From Kiritimatiellia bacterium (GTDB taxonomy: Bacteria; Verrucomicrobiota; Kiritimatiellia; JAAZAB01): a DNA stretch of 34,333 bases. A model generated the notes under the pieces. That model saw nothing but the letters and a program-made list of their open reading frames with translations, had not been told where the DNA came from and searched no databases. The stretch lies in NCBI GenBank assembly GCA_028718125.1, contig JAQUMN010000041.1, forward strand, positions 1 through 34,333. The letters run 5' to 3'. Shown here piece by piece: positions 8,261 through 16,949 of this stretch. The stretch's first letter is position 1. Every line of letters starts with the position of its first letter. A program made the position numbers and the translations under genes.

Positions 8261-9437
8261 GAGACCTCTTCTTTTGCAGGCATTGTTCCATGCGTTCCAC
8301 GCCCTTGATGATATTGGCGGGACTATTCGCGTAACACATGCGGACGTATCCCCGTCCGTTGGTCCCGAAATTCGATCCCGGAAGCAGGGCGACACCTGCC
8401 TCCTCCAGCATTACGTTGGCAAAGGTTTCATCATCCATGCCTGTTCCCTGGATATTAGGAAACACATAAAATGCTCCTTCGGGTTTCAAGCAGGTCACGC
8501 CGGGCAGATTGTTAATCCGCTGAACCAAAAGATCCCTTCGTTCCCGGTATTCTTGAATCATATTCCAGACATGATCCTGCGGTCCCAACATCGCTTCAAT
8601 CCCCGCGCGTTGAATAAACGGGGGCACGCATGACGAAGTAGTCTGAAGCAGCAATCCCATCTTATCAATCACATCGGCCGGGCCGATGACGCACCCCAGC
8701 CGCCATCCGGTCATTGCAAAGGCCTTGCTGAATCCATTGGTAATAATGGTCCGTTGCCTGCATTTGTCGCGCATGGATGGGGAGTAAAACGCTGCGGGCT
8801 GCTTGTAAATCATGCGGGAATACACCTCGTCGCTCAGAAGATATATGTCGTTTTCTTCTGCGATATCATAAACCTCATCCAACTCCTGCCGGGTCATGAC
8901 AGATCCCGTTGGATTGTGCGGCGAATTAATTATAATCAGGCGTGTTCTGGCGGTAATGCGGGATCGAATATCCCGGGGATTCATCCGGAACTCGTTTTCT
9001 TCTTTCAAAGGAACGAAAACCGGGTTTACGCCGCAAAAATGAAGCACCGACAGATACGTTGGAAAATACGGCGAAGGAATCAGCACGTCTTCGCCGGCTT
9101 CCGCAAGGCATCGAACCGCGTAATAAATAACAATGTTAGCTCCGGGCGTAATGAGCACCTGGTCCAGGTCCGGGGCAAATCCCCGCGATGTCTCCGTGAC
9201 TTGCCGAACCGCTGCGCGCATATCGCCAAGCCCCATGGAGCTGATATAATGGGTTTCAGACTTGCGCAGGGACGCGCAAGCGGCCTCGACAATATGCGGC
9301 GGGGTGCTGAAATCAGGATCGCCGATTTCGAAATGCACGATGGAAATCCCGCGCCGCTCCATTTCCTGGGCCCGCGCGAGGAGCTTGAACATCGGCTGGC
9401 CTTCAATATGATGCGCTGCCTGGGAGAGCTTTTTCAT
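8253..9437 (-). CDS. Class I/II PLP-dependent aminotransferase
   Basis: 394 aa from ATG 9437 (GTG 9443 is in frame two codons earlier). Fold type I hallmarks are all present: NPTG at about 175-178, the cofactor-binding Asp203 (LLSDEVYSRM), the Schiff-base Lys238 in NGFSKAFAMTGWRLG, and the C-terminal YVRMCYA arginine for the substrate carboxylate. Closest family style is the aspartate/aromatic aminotransferase group (AspC-like). The gene heads an apparent operon with the TPP enzyme, GT2 and methyltransferase. The coupling suggests transamination of, or to, the oxo acid used by the TPP enzyme. The Shine-Dalgarno sequence is weak (CAGG). Confidence 0.9.
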   Translation of the reverse strand: MKKLSQAAHHIEGQPMFKLLARAQEMERRGISIVHFEIGDPDFSTPPHIVEAACASLRKSETHYISSMGLGDMRAAVRQVTETSRGFAPDLDQVLITPGANIVIYYAVRCLAEAGEDVLIPSPYFPTYLSVLHFCGVNPVFVPLKEENEFRMNPRDIRSRITARTRLIIINSPHNPTGSVMTRQELDEVYDIAEENDIYLLSDEVYSRMIYKQPAAFYSPSMRDKCRQRTIITNGFSKAFAMTGWRLGCVIGPADVIDKMGLLLQTTSSCVPPFIQRAGIEAMLGPQDHVWNMIQEYRERRDLLVQRINNLPGVTCLKPEGAFYVFPNIQGTGMDDETFANVMLEEAGVALLPGSNFGTNGRGYVRMCYANSPANIIKGVERMEQCLQKKRSHV

Positions 9438-9717
9438 GGTCACATATTATTGAACCTGTTTTGGAGCGCGGATGCCAAACTTGATGCCGGGGAATGTTAA
9501 CCTCCGGCCAGATGGAATCGGATCGGGTAACGGCAAACAGGACGCCACCGCATACATAAAACCTTATCAGGGCGGTATTGACAGGACAAGCAGAATTAAT
9601 GCTTTCCCGCAGAAGAACCTCCGAAGCAGCCGCTGTGAGCGCAATGATTAAACGCTGGAGCGGGCGGAAGAAAACACGGCACGAGGTGATGGGAAGCCGG
9701 AAAAGATAACCCCGCTT
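9438..9717. other. 280-bp spacer between two minus-strand operons
   Basis: No coding region, strong hairpin or clear promoter that I can defend. It should hold the promoter of the aminotransferase operon and the end of the 821-aa membrane protein transcript. Frames that cross it are continuations of shadow frames of the neighbouring genes. Confidence 0.4.
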
Positions 9718-12183
9718 TCATTGGATTGGCGGCGCTGACTGGGCAAGCAGCAAGCGCGCCGTTGGTATCAATGCCAGGTAACACAGCCCCGCCATTGACA
9801 TTGTCACGTTGATGCCGAAAGCCATGCTCACCATTACCGCTGCAACCGAGGCCAACACGCCGGTTGCGCCGTTGATGCCCCAGAACCACGGTGTCGGTTC
9901 GGCGTCAACTTTCGCGACTAGAGACATGCCGGTAGGAAAGGCGAAGCCCATGAGAAATCCGACCGGCATTATCACTGCCAGCGAGATCAGGATGCGCACC
10001 GGCAAAGGCTGCGCCGTTGTCACCTCAAACAGGTGGGTCAGGCCCCACTGGGCAAGCAGCAGATACGCGCCGACGATCGTTCCCCACAAAGCAATCCGGC
10101 CGCCGCTGTTGAGCGGAAAGCCGCCCGAAGCGAGGCTGCCCAGCCCGCTCGACAGAATCAGGCTGAACAGGCAGACGCCCATTGCATAGATCGGGTGGCC
10201 AAGGAACACGCCGAAAAACTGCAATAATGAGATTTCGGCGAACATGAAGCCCCCGCCGATCAACGAAAAATAGATCGTTCCGATGGTGATCAGGCGGCGC
10301 GGCGCGGATTTTATCGCTATGTGAAGCGGTAGCACGATCGTGCAGCCTACAGCGACGAATGCGATGGCGAGAATCAGAACCAGCGCAATCGAAGCGCGAA
10401 GATTCCCATAGACCACGCCGCCGCTCAATTCGTTGCGAAATATCATTTTGACGAAGTGCGGGATATCTCCGAAGCGCAGCTGATTGAAGAAAAACGGCCT
10501 GTTGTCCGTGGGCACACTGAGGTCAAGAAATGTCTTGCGGGCAACATGGTTGAGGCTCGCTATATCCTTGGCGGCAACTATCTGTTGAAGCACATCCGAC
10601 TCGGGTTCCATATCCGGCGCGATCAGTACCTTGAAGCCGAGGCGCTCGGTGTCGCCGCGAAGAAGTTTCAGCTTGACCGGGGTGAACGGACTCTTCGACA
10701 GCACCAGCGTGGCAATCGCGTTGGCGCGGGCAACGAACACGTGCTGACGGGGATCTGCGACCCCCCGATCGATCATCACCGCCATGGCCAACGCAACCAT
10801 GCGGCCAGACTCGTTGATATCACCGGGGCTGTACCATCGGCTGACGGTAAACACGCCGTTGTTGTTGAGCCGATTGATGAAGGCGCGCCATCCTTCCAGC
10901 GTATAAAGTCCGTTTTCGCTGAGAGAAAAAGCGCCGGCGCCGGTTGCCGCCCAGGTGTCAATCATACTCATCTGGATCAGGTCAAAGGATTCTTCGGTGG
11001 CAGCGAACCAGCTGCGTGCATCATCGACGTGCAGCTTTAACCCGGGCATTGCCTTCAGGTTCGAGTAAGGCGCGTAAAATGGATGTTTGGCATGTAAATC
11101 AATGAAGATGCGGTTGACCTCGACGCCGGTGACGTCCTTGACGCCAAACAGATAAGCGGCCAACAGGTCACGGCCGCCACCGACTCCGATCACTGCGGAC
11201 TTGGTGATGCCCGGCAGATGATAGGCCAGGTTAACAAGGTCATATCTCAAGAAATCGATCGACCCCGTCGTTCCATCGAAGTGGTACATGTGGGTGCCGG
11301 CCTCGCCGTCAATCGTCAGTCCGGCCTGCTGTACGACCAAGTTCTTGTCGCGTAACGGCGAAGGTCCCCACATCCACGGCGCGGAGGCGGATGGCGAATA
11401 TGCAACGATGCGCGAATACGAATTCCACTTTTCAAAGCGCGGGCGGAGGCTATCCTCCAAGCGGTCCTTGACCATCACCGGCTTGAAGCCAAACGGAATC
11501 GACATGTTGAGCGGAACCGAGATGGCCAGAAGGAGTGCGATCGGCAGGGGGCGGCGCCACCATCCGCGCCGCGCTAACGTGACTTGCTCGGGTGCGGTGG
11601 CTCCGCGAGCAAAGGCATAGGCCGCCATGCCCGCCAAAAGTCCGGCAAACAATGTCGCGGAAGGTCCGTCGAACACGTTCAGAACTCCGACCACGGCCGC
11701 GCAGCCTGTTGCCGCACCAAGCAGATCAACGCCGTAAACGATGCTGACCGGGAATGGACTGCGGGTCAACGCCATGCTTACGGTAATGCCGGCAAAAATG
11801 TATGGCACCATCATTGCGGTCATCAGCAAACACCAGGCGAAGACCGACGTTACCGCCGGCCTCAGCGTAATGATCAGGCAGAACTGCACCATCACGGATG
11901 CCGGCATTGCCAGCGCGGTGAGCAGCGAAGTGTCCGCCAGCAGCGTGGACAGCGTCCCCGGCGTCAGTTTTGCGCGCATGAGATAAACCCAGACTGCGCC
12001 GGCGGTCATGCCGAGCATTGCGACGCTGATTGCGAAGAACGCCAGGTAATACCAGGCAATGACCGAAAGGATGCGCGTCTGGACAACCTGGAACAGCAGG
12101 ATGGCGGTCGTTATCAGGAATATGCCGAGGAGGAAAGGATTGCGTCGCGGCATGTCTGCAGTTGGCACGGCCTGCTTTTTCAT
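9718..12183 (-). CDS. Large membrane protein fused to a spermidine-synthase-like domain
   Basis: 821 aa. The N-terminal 230 residues hold about six membrane helices. A soluble Rossmann domain at about 290-510 has the aminopropyltransferase/methyltransferase signature: GVGGGRD at 333-339, the acidic strand-2 end GVEVNR (Glu355), and the VDDAR loop (Asp387-Asp388) followed by DLIQMSMIDTWA. A C-terminal block of about seven helices (about 600-815) completes the protein. This matches the fused MFS/spermidine-synthase-like proteins in many bacterial genomes, whose substrate is generally unassigned. True polyamine synthesis is doubtful because those enzymes are soluble and about 300 aa. The ATG overlaps the upstream gene's stop (ATGA), so translation is probably coupled. 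Confidence 0.8.
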   Translation of the reverse strand: MKKQAVPTADMPRRNPFLLGIFLITTAILLFQVVQTRILSVIAWYYLAFFAISVAMLGMTAGAVWVYLMRAKLTPGTLSTLLADTSLLTALAMPASVMVQFCLIITLRPAVTSVFAWCLLMTAMMVPYIFAGITVSMALTRSPFPVSIVYGVDLLGAATGCAAVVGVLNVFDGPSATLFAGLLAGMAAYAFARGATAPEQVTLARRGWWRRPLPIALLLAISVPLNMSIPFGFKPVMVKDRLEDSLRPRFEKWNSYSRIVAYSPSASAPWMWGPSPLRDKNLVVQQAGLTIDGEAGTHMYHFDGTTGSIDFLRYDLVNLAYHLPGITKSAVIGVGGGRDLLAAYLFGVKDVTGVEVNRIFIDLHAKHPFYAPYSNLKAMPGLKLHVDDARSWFAATEESFDLIQMSMIDTWAATGAGAFSLSENGLYTLEGWRAFINRLNNNGVFTVSRWYSPGDINESGRMVALAMAVMIDRGVADPRQHVFVARANAIATLVLSKSPFTPVKLKLLRGDTERLGFKVLIAPDMEPESDVLQQIVAAKDIASLNHVARKTFLDLSVPTDNRPFFFNQLRFGDIPHFVKMIFRNELSGGVVYGNLRASIALVLILAIAFVAVGCTIVLPLHIAIKSAPRRLITIGTIYFSLIGGGFMFAEISLLQFFGVFLGHPIYAMGVCLFSLILSSGLGSLASGGFPLNSGGRIALWGTIVGAYLLLAQWGLTHLFEVTTAQPLPVRILISLAVIMPVGFLMGFAFPTGMSLVAKVDAEPTPWFWGINGATGVLASVAAVMVSMAFGINVTMSMAGLCYLALIPTARLLLAQSAPPIQ

Positions 12184-13439
12184 GAGAGACCTATCGATTT
12201 AAATATTGCCCCGCTTGTTGGCGCGCGGGGCCCGTTTTTATTCTGGATAAGTGCGGGAGGACCGTTCATCCGCCGCATTAGGACGCTGATCGCAATAAAA
12301 ATGATCAGCTCCGCGCACCGCGCAAAAGTAGACCAGTTTACACGCGAGGCGTATCCTACCCAAAAATCGAGGTAGTTGTCCATGTTCCATACCGCTCCGA
12401 TTCCGGCTTGATCAGTTCCCCCGGGCAGGGGCATCCACATCCGGTTGAAAATGAATGCCGCTATCAGCATTGTACCGATCTCCGCTCCGGATGCCATACG
12501 GCACAGCAACCCTATGAGCAGAGCCTGCACAACGAACAAATATGTCGCGAATCTCGGCAGGTCACTGCCGCCGTACAGGCTGAGCAGGATAACGAGCAAT
12601 GCGTAGATCAGCACAAATCGCTTAATCTCGCCCGGAAGCTGCGCGCGAATTAATCGGAAGCGCTGGGTATCAAGAAGCATCAACGTGGGAAGGAAGTAGG
12701 CAATAACACTATAAGCCAGATTCAGATCTCTTTTGAAATCGAACGGAATCCTGAAAACAGCCCGAAGGCTGGATGCATCTTGAATGCTGCCGGTGACAGG
12801 AATCAGGAGGCGTGGCAAGGCAACGGCAACCAGCAGGCATAATATGACTGGTAACACATAGCGTCGCCATGTCTGCCATTGCCCGCCCGCGGCAAGCGCC
12901 GCCATGAAAGCAATCAGCGGCAGAACCGCAAATTCGCGGAATTGCACACCGATGGCTGATGTTATCAGCAGCCGGTAAAAACGGGAGGTCAGTCCGAAGT
13001 AGAATCCCAGGATAACAAAGGCGTATGCCATGTGATCCGGCCGGTATACGTCGAACAGCAGGAATTTCACGTTGCACAGCGAAAAAGCCGTTACCAGAAG
13101 GGCAACGAATGCGCTTTTCCGGGATTTTGCGAAGTGTTGAACAAAGAAAAAAACGCCCATAAGTTGAAGTAGCGCTCCAAAATAAGCGATGACCTTGAAA
13201 CTCATTGCTGTTGGAATACCAAGGAACGCGGTCAGCCCGGCTGCAATTAACGGGGTGGGATAGCGATAGGCGAACGGACTTAACAGGGGCTGTGACTTAA
13301 AGCCTTGTTCTGCAAGTGCTATGTAATGGCGGAAGTCCCATGAATACTTTGCGATGTCGAGTGTGTTTGTAGCGGCGTCTATTAGCAATACAATCACAAC
13401 TGAAACCAGCGCGGAAAGGAAGATATCTCGAAATTTCAT
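12180..13439 (-). CDS. Polytopic membrane protein, possible GT-C-like transferase
   Basis: 419 aa, roughly ten hydrophobic helices. The first is followed by a periplasmic loop with DIAKYSWDFRHYIALAEQGF and an FAYRYPTP segment, the place where GT-C enzymes carry an acidic catalytic residue, but no family signature is complete. No confident family call. Its coding end overlaps the next gene by 4 nt, and it follows the epimerase gene after 70 nt, so it belongs to the same transcription unit. A role in assembling or modifying a lipid-linked glycan is an inference from context. Confidence 0.6.
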   Translation of the reverse strand: MKFRDIFLSALVSVVIVLLIDAATNTLDIAKYSWDFRHYIALAEQGFKSQPLLSPFAYRYPTPLIAAGLTAFLGIPTAMSFKVIAYFGALLQLMGVFFFVQHFAKSRKSAFVALLVTAFSLCNVKFLLFDVYRPDHMAYAFVILGFYFGLTSRFYRLLITSAIGVQFREFAVLPLIAFMAALAAGGQWQTWRRYVLPVILCLLVAVALPRLLIPVTGSIQDASSLRAVFRIPFDFKRDLNLAYSVIAYFLPTLMLLDTQRFRLIRAQLPGEIKRFVLIYALLVILLSLYGGSDLPRFATYLFVVQALLIGLLCRMASGAEIGTMLIAAFIFNRMWMPLPGGTDQAGIGAVWNMDNYLDFWVGYASRVNWSTFARCAELIIFIAISVLMRRMNGPPALIQNKNGPRAPTSGAIFKSIGLS

Positions 13440-13509
13440 TTATTCATCCAACGCGGCGGGTCTGGCTGGGCGCCGCTATTCAGCCTTGCCGTAAACTTGC
13501 ATGCTAAAG

Positions 13510-14571
13510 TTAAGCGTTGCCACGATCAAGCGGAAGTTTGCGATAGAAATCAATTGTTCGCCGCAATGTGTCCTCAAGCGTTACCGTTTCTTTGAGACCC
13601 AGTTCCCGCCAGGCCCGGCCTGTATTCGGAACGTAGCGAGCCGGCGGCTGGCCGGGAATTGGCGGGCGGGCAATCCGAACGGCGATATCCGGCCCCGCTA
13701 TGCCGGCGATCAGCTTTGCCAAAGACGCGATCGAAACGGCGTGTTCGGAGCCGACGTTGTAAGGGCAGGCCGATTTTCCTCTTAGCAGGATGGTCCACAG
13801 CCAGATGGCGAGATCTGCGGCATAAAGGTAGGAACGCAGCGGCGTTCCATCGCCTTTGACGACAACCGGCCCTTTCCGGAGGGCGTCGCGAATAAAATTA
13901 CCTGCGGCAAAATGTGCGTCCAACGGTAGGTAGGGCCCTGCGAAAGTGAAGCCGCGTATAATCTTCACTTCCAGCCCGAATTTGCGAGCATAGATAATGC
14001 CCAGCCGTTCGGCGGCGCGCTTGCCCTCGCTATAAGCGGCATGCGGATCGAGTTGGGTGGGAGCCCCGGGGTAGTCTTCCGGGATGTTGGCGAGATCGGG
14101 CGGCTGACACCCATACACGGCGCCTGAACTTGTCAGGAGAAATTTCTTTACGCTAGCCTGGGCCGCAAAATCCAAGGTATGCCGGGTACCCTCGACAATG
14201 GTATTCAACATCGGCGATGGATCACCGGCGTTCGACTGGGTGCCGGCTTCCGTGGCGGCATGAATGAGAAAGCGGAATGGTCCTGCAGGAAACTCAAAGT
14301 CGCGCACATTGCCAACGTGAAAGGAAATGGCGGGATCTGCGGCTAAATGCGGGGCCTTGCGGCGAAAGGCGTCCGGGTGGCGCGTCAAAACAACCGCCTT
14401 GGCCCCCAACCCAAGTTGGCTGTTGGCGTATGTAAAACTTTCCAGTATCCAGCGGCCGAAGAATCCTGTGCCGCCGGTGATGAAAATGCGTTGTCCGCGT
14501 AATTCATCCCACAGACCGGGCGTCAAGTCGAGGATCGCTTCCAGGTCACAGGCCAACGGGTTCGTTTGCAT
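13510..14571 (-). CDS. NAD-dependent epimerase/dehydratase (extended SDR)
   Basis: 353 aa. The NAD-binding glycine motif GGTGFFG lies at 33-39, the catalytic stretch SSGAVYG at 148-154, and the YxxxK pair is Tyr180/Lys184 (YSEGK). The C-terminal region has the IARPPIPGQPPARYVPN and LGLKETVTLEDTL segments typical of sugar-nucleotide 4-epimerases and 4,6-dehydratases. It probably acts on a nucleotide sugar used in the surrounding glycan pathway; the exact reaction cannot be assigned. ATG 14571 has no strong Shine-Dalgarno sequence. It lies 35 nt after the 673-aa membrane protein gene. Confidence 0.88.
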   Translation of the reverse strand: MQTNPLACDLEAILDLTPGLWDELRGQRIFITGGTGFFGRWILESFTYANSQLGLGAKAVVLTRHPDAFRRKAPHLAADPAISFHVGNVRDFEFPAGPFRFLIHAATEAGTQSNAGDPSPMLNTIVEGTRHTLDFAAQASVKKFLLTSSGAVYGCQPPDLANIPEDYPGAPTQLDPHAAYSEGKRAAERLGIIYARKFGLEVKIIRGFTFAGPYLPLDAHFAAGNFIRDALRKGPVVVKGDGTPLRSYLYAADLAIWLWTILLRGKSACPYNVGSEHAVSIASLAKLIAGIAGPDIAVRIARPPIPGQPPARYVPNTGRAWRELGLKETVTLEDTLRRTIDFYRKLPLDRGNA

Positions 14572-14606
14572 AATAAATACAGACCGGCTGCCGCTAAAAT
14601 CGCAAT

Positions 14607-16628
14607 TTACTTGGCATAACGTTTGGCTTGCAGAATCCGGAATTTTGGTGTCTGTGCTATCTCGCGATAGGCATCAAAAGATAAATATCCGAACCACATG
14701 GAATTGCGTTTTTCAATGATTAAATATTCTGATGATTGGCTGTCGATCGCATTCTGGATTAACGGAAGCTGATCTTTCAGGTATGTCTCCATCGCCAATG
14801 ATGCTACGGGAAATGCGGAGTAGCAATGATATTTCGTCAAAAGATAAGTGGATGAATCCGAGATAATAATGCTTCCGCTGTTGGCTTTAAGGTATGGCGC
14901 GAGCTCATTGTCGGGGTCCACCGGCGCACTTGAACGGGATGTCCGCAGGGATTGGTTGAGCTGTTGAAAATAACGTGCAGCAATTGGGATGGACCCGACG
15001 GTGTAGACAATTCCCCAGGCAATAAAAATGGCCAGCATTGCCATTTTCAAGAATATCTCGCGCCGTCCTGCAAAAAATCCCGGATTCAACTGTTGTTTAA
15101 GCAAATCCACAAACATGGAACCGGCCAGGATAATTGCCGGGTACGCCACCGCTACCAGGCATTGATAGTGACTTCGCCCTTGATAATAGGAAAAAATGCC
15201 CAAGCCGAATAAAGCGACATAACAATACCAGCATGCATTGTCCGTATTATCACGCCGCAACAGACACTTAACGCCATAAAAAAATGAGACGCTATACATC
15301 AGGAGTATTGGCTGCCAGAACTCCAGGGGCTTCATCGGCAACATAAAGTAGCCGCAGCGATAATAAATGTTTTGATAACTGAAAAACCGGCCCCAATCAG
15401 GCCAGTTCCCGGAACGAAACCAGGCAAAGAGGCTGTAAAAAATCATGGCTGCGCCCAACGTTAAAATAACGGCGCCGATATTCCGGCCCACTATCTTTGC
15501 CGTGGATTTGAAGCGCACCGCATCTTGCGTTGCTGCCGCGTGCAAAACAAGCATGCCGGCCCATGCTGCCATGATGACCAGCCCTGTATCTGGATTCCAG
15601 AGGACGCTAATTCCCGCCAACATATAGCCGACCCAGGCAGGAATCCTGCCGGCATGCCGCAAATGGCAAGATACATACCAGATAAAGAACGACCCCCAAA
15701 GGACACGCAAGGGAAGATATTGGTAATAGGCGCCAATCAAGGGAACTTTTAGTTGGTCAAACATCAACAAGGTTAAATAGATTGGATGCATGAATCCAAT
15801 GGCCGCCAGAAAGAAAACCAGGGTATAAATTGAGCCATACCCGGTCCGTTCACAAAAAGCCAGATATATAAAAAAAAACGAAAGCCAGGCAAGCATGCCA
15901 AAAAACATGCTGAGGCTAAACACCGTCAGAGGGCACCACTTAAAGACAGCCGCGGCCATATAGGGATGCAGAACCCCGTAAAGCGATGTTGAATCAACCA
16001 GAATAGTTTTGCCGTGCACAACCTGATTGACCGCTGCCAAGACCGGTTCGTAGTGATGACTGACATAACCGTTATTGGCGATCATTTCGTGGGGAATAAC
16101 AAGCAAATATGAGTAAAATCCGGCAATGATGCCGGCGATGGCGCCCAAAACGAACTTGTTTATATTTATATCGTACAGGATTCGACTGAGTGCCAGCAGC
16201 ACCAAAGCTGCGCCGGCAGCGATAGCAAGATATATTTTGGTCAGCGGGATTTGCGTGTTTTGCGCCAACAGGTAAAGCCAGCCGGCAAACAATAGCGCCG
16301 GCAGTAAATCTTTTAACAATCGTCCCGTGGAAAAAAACTGGCGGCCAGGCCGGGTGGACATTCTCTTTGTAAACAGGCGGCGGTACATCCAATAAAGCGT
16401 AATCGGCAGGATGGTCACCCAGCATATTCCGGCTAAGTAGATGAAACGTTCCAGCGCTTCAGGTCTGATTGCCCCCTGTCTTTCGGCAAGAAATAAATTT
16501 GTGTAAACAGCTTTTTCCGGAAAATACGCGGAAATATAAAAGCCGGCGAATAATACCAGCATGGTAAAAACAATGGCAATTGTTTGAAGCCATGAGTCGA
16601 CGAACTCGTTATCAACGTTAGAATTCAT
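14607..16628 (-). CDS. Large polytopic membrane protein, putative glycosyltransferase
   Basis: 673 aa with about twelve hydrophobic helices and a soluble C-terminal part of about 110 residues. A loop after the early helices reads NNGYVSHHYEPVLAAVNQV and is followed by SLYGVLHPYM, similar in position to acidic loops of GT-C transferases and O-antigen processing proteins. I do not recognise a named family. First gene of the minus-strand run with the epimerase and two further membrane proteins. The ATG at 16628 is preceded by an AGGGTGACAGAAG leader that offers a usable ribosome site. Confidence 0.65.
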   Translation of the reverse strand: MNSNVDNEFVDSWLQTIAIVFTMLVLFAGFYISAYFPEKAVYTNLFLAERQGAIRPEALERFIYLAGICWVTILPITLYWMYRRLFTKRMSTRPGRQFFSTGRLLKDLLPALLFAGWLYLLAQNTQIPLTKIYLAIAAGAALVLLALSRILYDININKFVLGAIAGIIAGFYSYLLVIPHEMIANNGYVSHHYEPVLAAVNQVVHGKTILVDSTSLYGVLHPYMAAAVFKWCPLTVFSLSMFFGMLAWLSFFFIYLAFCERTGYGSIYTLVFFLAAIGFMHPIYLTLLMFDQLKVPLIGAYYQYLPLRVLWGSFFIWYVSCHLRHAGRIPAWVGYMLAGISVLWNPDTGLVIMAAWAGMLVLHAAATQDAVRFKSTAKIVGRNIGAVILTLGAAMIFYSLFAWFRSGNWPDWGRFFSYQNIYYRCGYFMLPMKPLEFWQPILLMYSVSFFYGVKCLLRRDNTDNACWYCYVALFGLGIFSYYQGRSHYQCLVAVAYPAIILAGSMFVDLLKQQLNPGFFAGRREIFLKMAMLAIFIAWGIVYTVGSIPIAARYFQQLNQSLRTSRSSAPVDPDNELAPYLKANSGSIIISDSSTYLLTKYHCYSAFPVASLAMETYLKDQLPLIQNAIDSQSSEYLIIEKRNSMWFGYLSFDAYREIAQTPKFRILQAKRYAK

Positions 16629-16949
16629 CTTCTGTCACCCTGTATTTTGCCTGACCCGATGGACGTCTGCCGGACAAAAGCCGCGCCCGCGGCGACTGCT
16701 CTGCCCTGCCGGATTGTTTTGGCAACAAACATCAGGACTTCAACCTTGTACAATAAATTGACGCCATGTCAACGCCGATGAACGGCCTCGCCGGATGCCG
16801 GCTTGCATAGACTGGTGACCAAGGTATAATAATTCAGTCTGGATTACCGGCTGGAGAACGCGGATTCCCGGAGGCGACTGCAGTAATCCGGGGGCTCATT
16901 GGCAGCTGTTGAAAATGGAACGAACTCGGCGTTTGGATGAGGAGCATGC
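16629..16949. other. Divergent intergenic region with promoters
   Basis: Separates the minus-strand membrane protein (start 16628) from the plus-strand DUF2142 gene (start 16950). It contains a good plus promoter (16803-16830), a weaker minus candidate with TTGACA at 16772-16767 and TACAAG 16 bp further on, and an inverted repeat GGATTAC (16841-16847) / GTAATCC (16883-16889) inside the predicted leader of the DUF2142 gene. No coding region seen. Confidence 0.5.
16803..16830 (+). promoter_or_regulatory. Predicted promoter of the DUF2142 gene
   Basis: TTGCAT at 16803-16808 and a perfect TATAAT at 16825-16830 are separated by 16 bp. Transcription would begin near 16837, leaving a leader of about 110 nt that carries the inverted repeat at 16841-16889. 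Confidence 0.5.

Noticed and set aside
6458..9437. Phosphonate biosynthesis (phosphonopyruvate decarboxylase plus AEP aminotransferase)
   Set aside because: The TPP enzyme is a full-length ALS-type protein and no PEP mutase is present; the aminotransferase is AspC-like.
11584..12375. Plus-strand frame of 263 codons opposite the spermidine-synthase-like membrane protein
   Set aside because: Translation is rich in Arg, Gln, His and Cys, typical of an antisense frame, with no motif.
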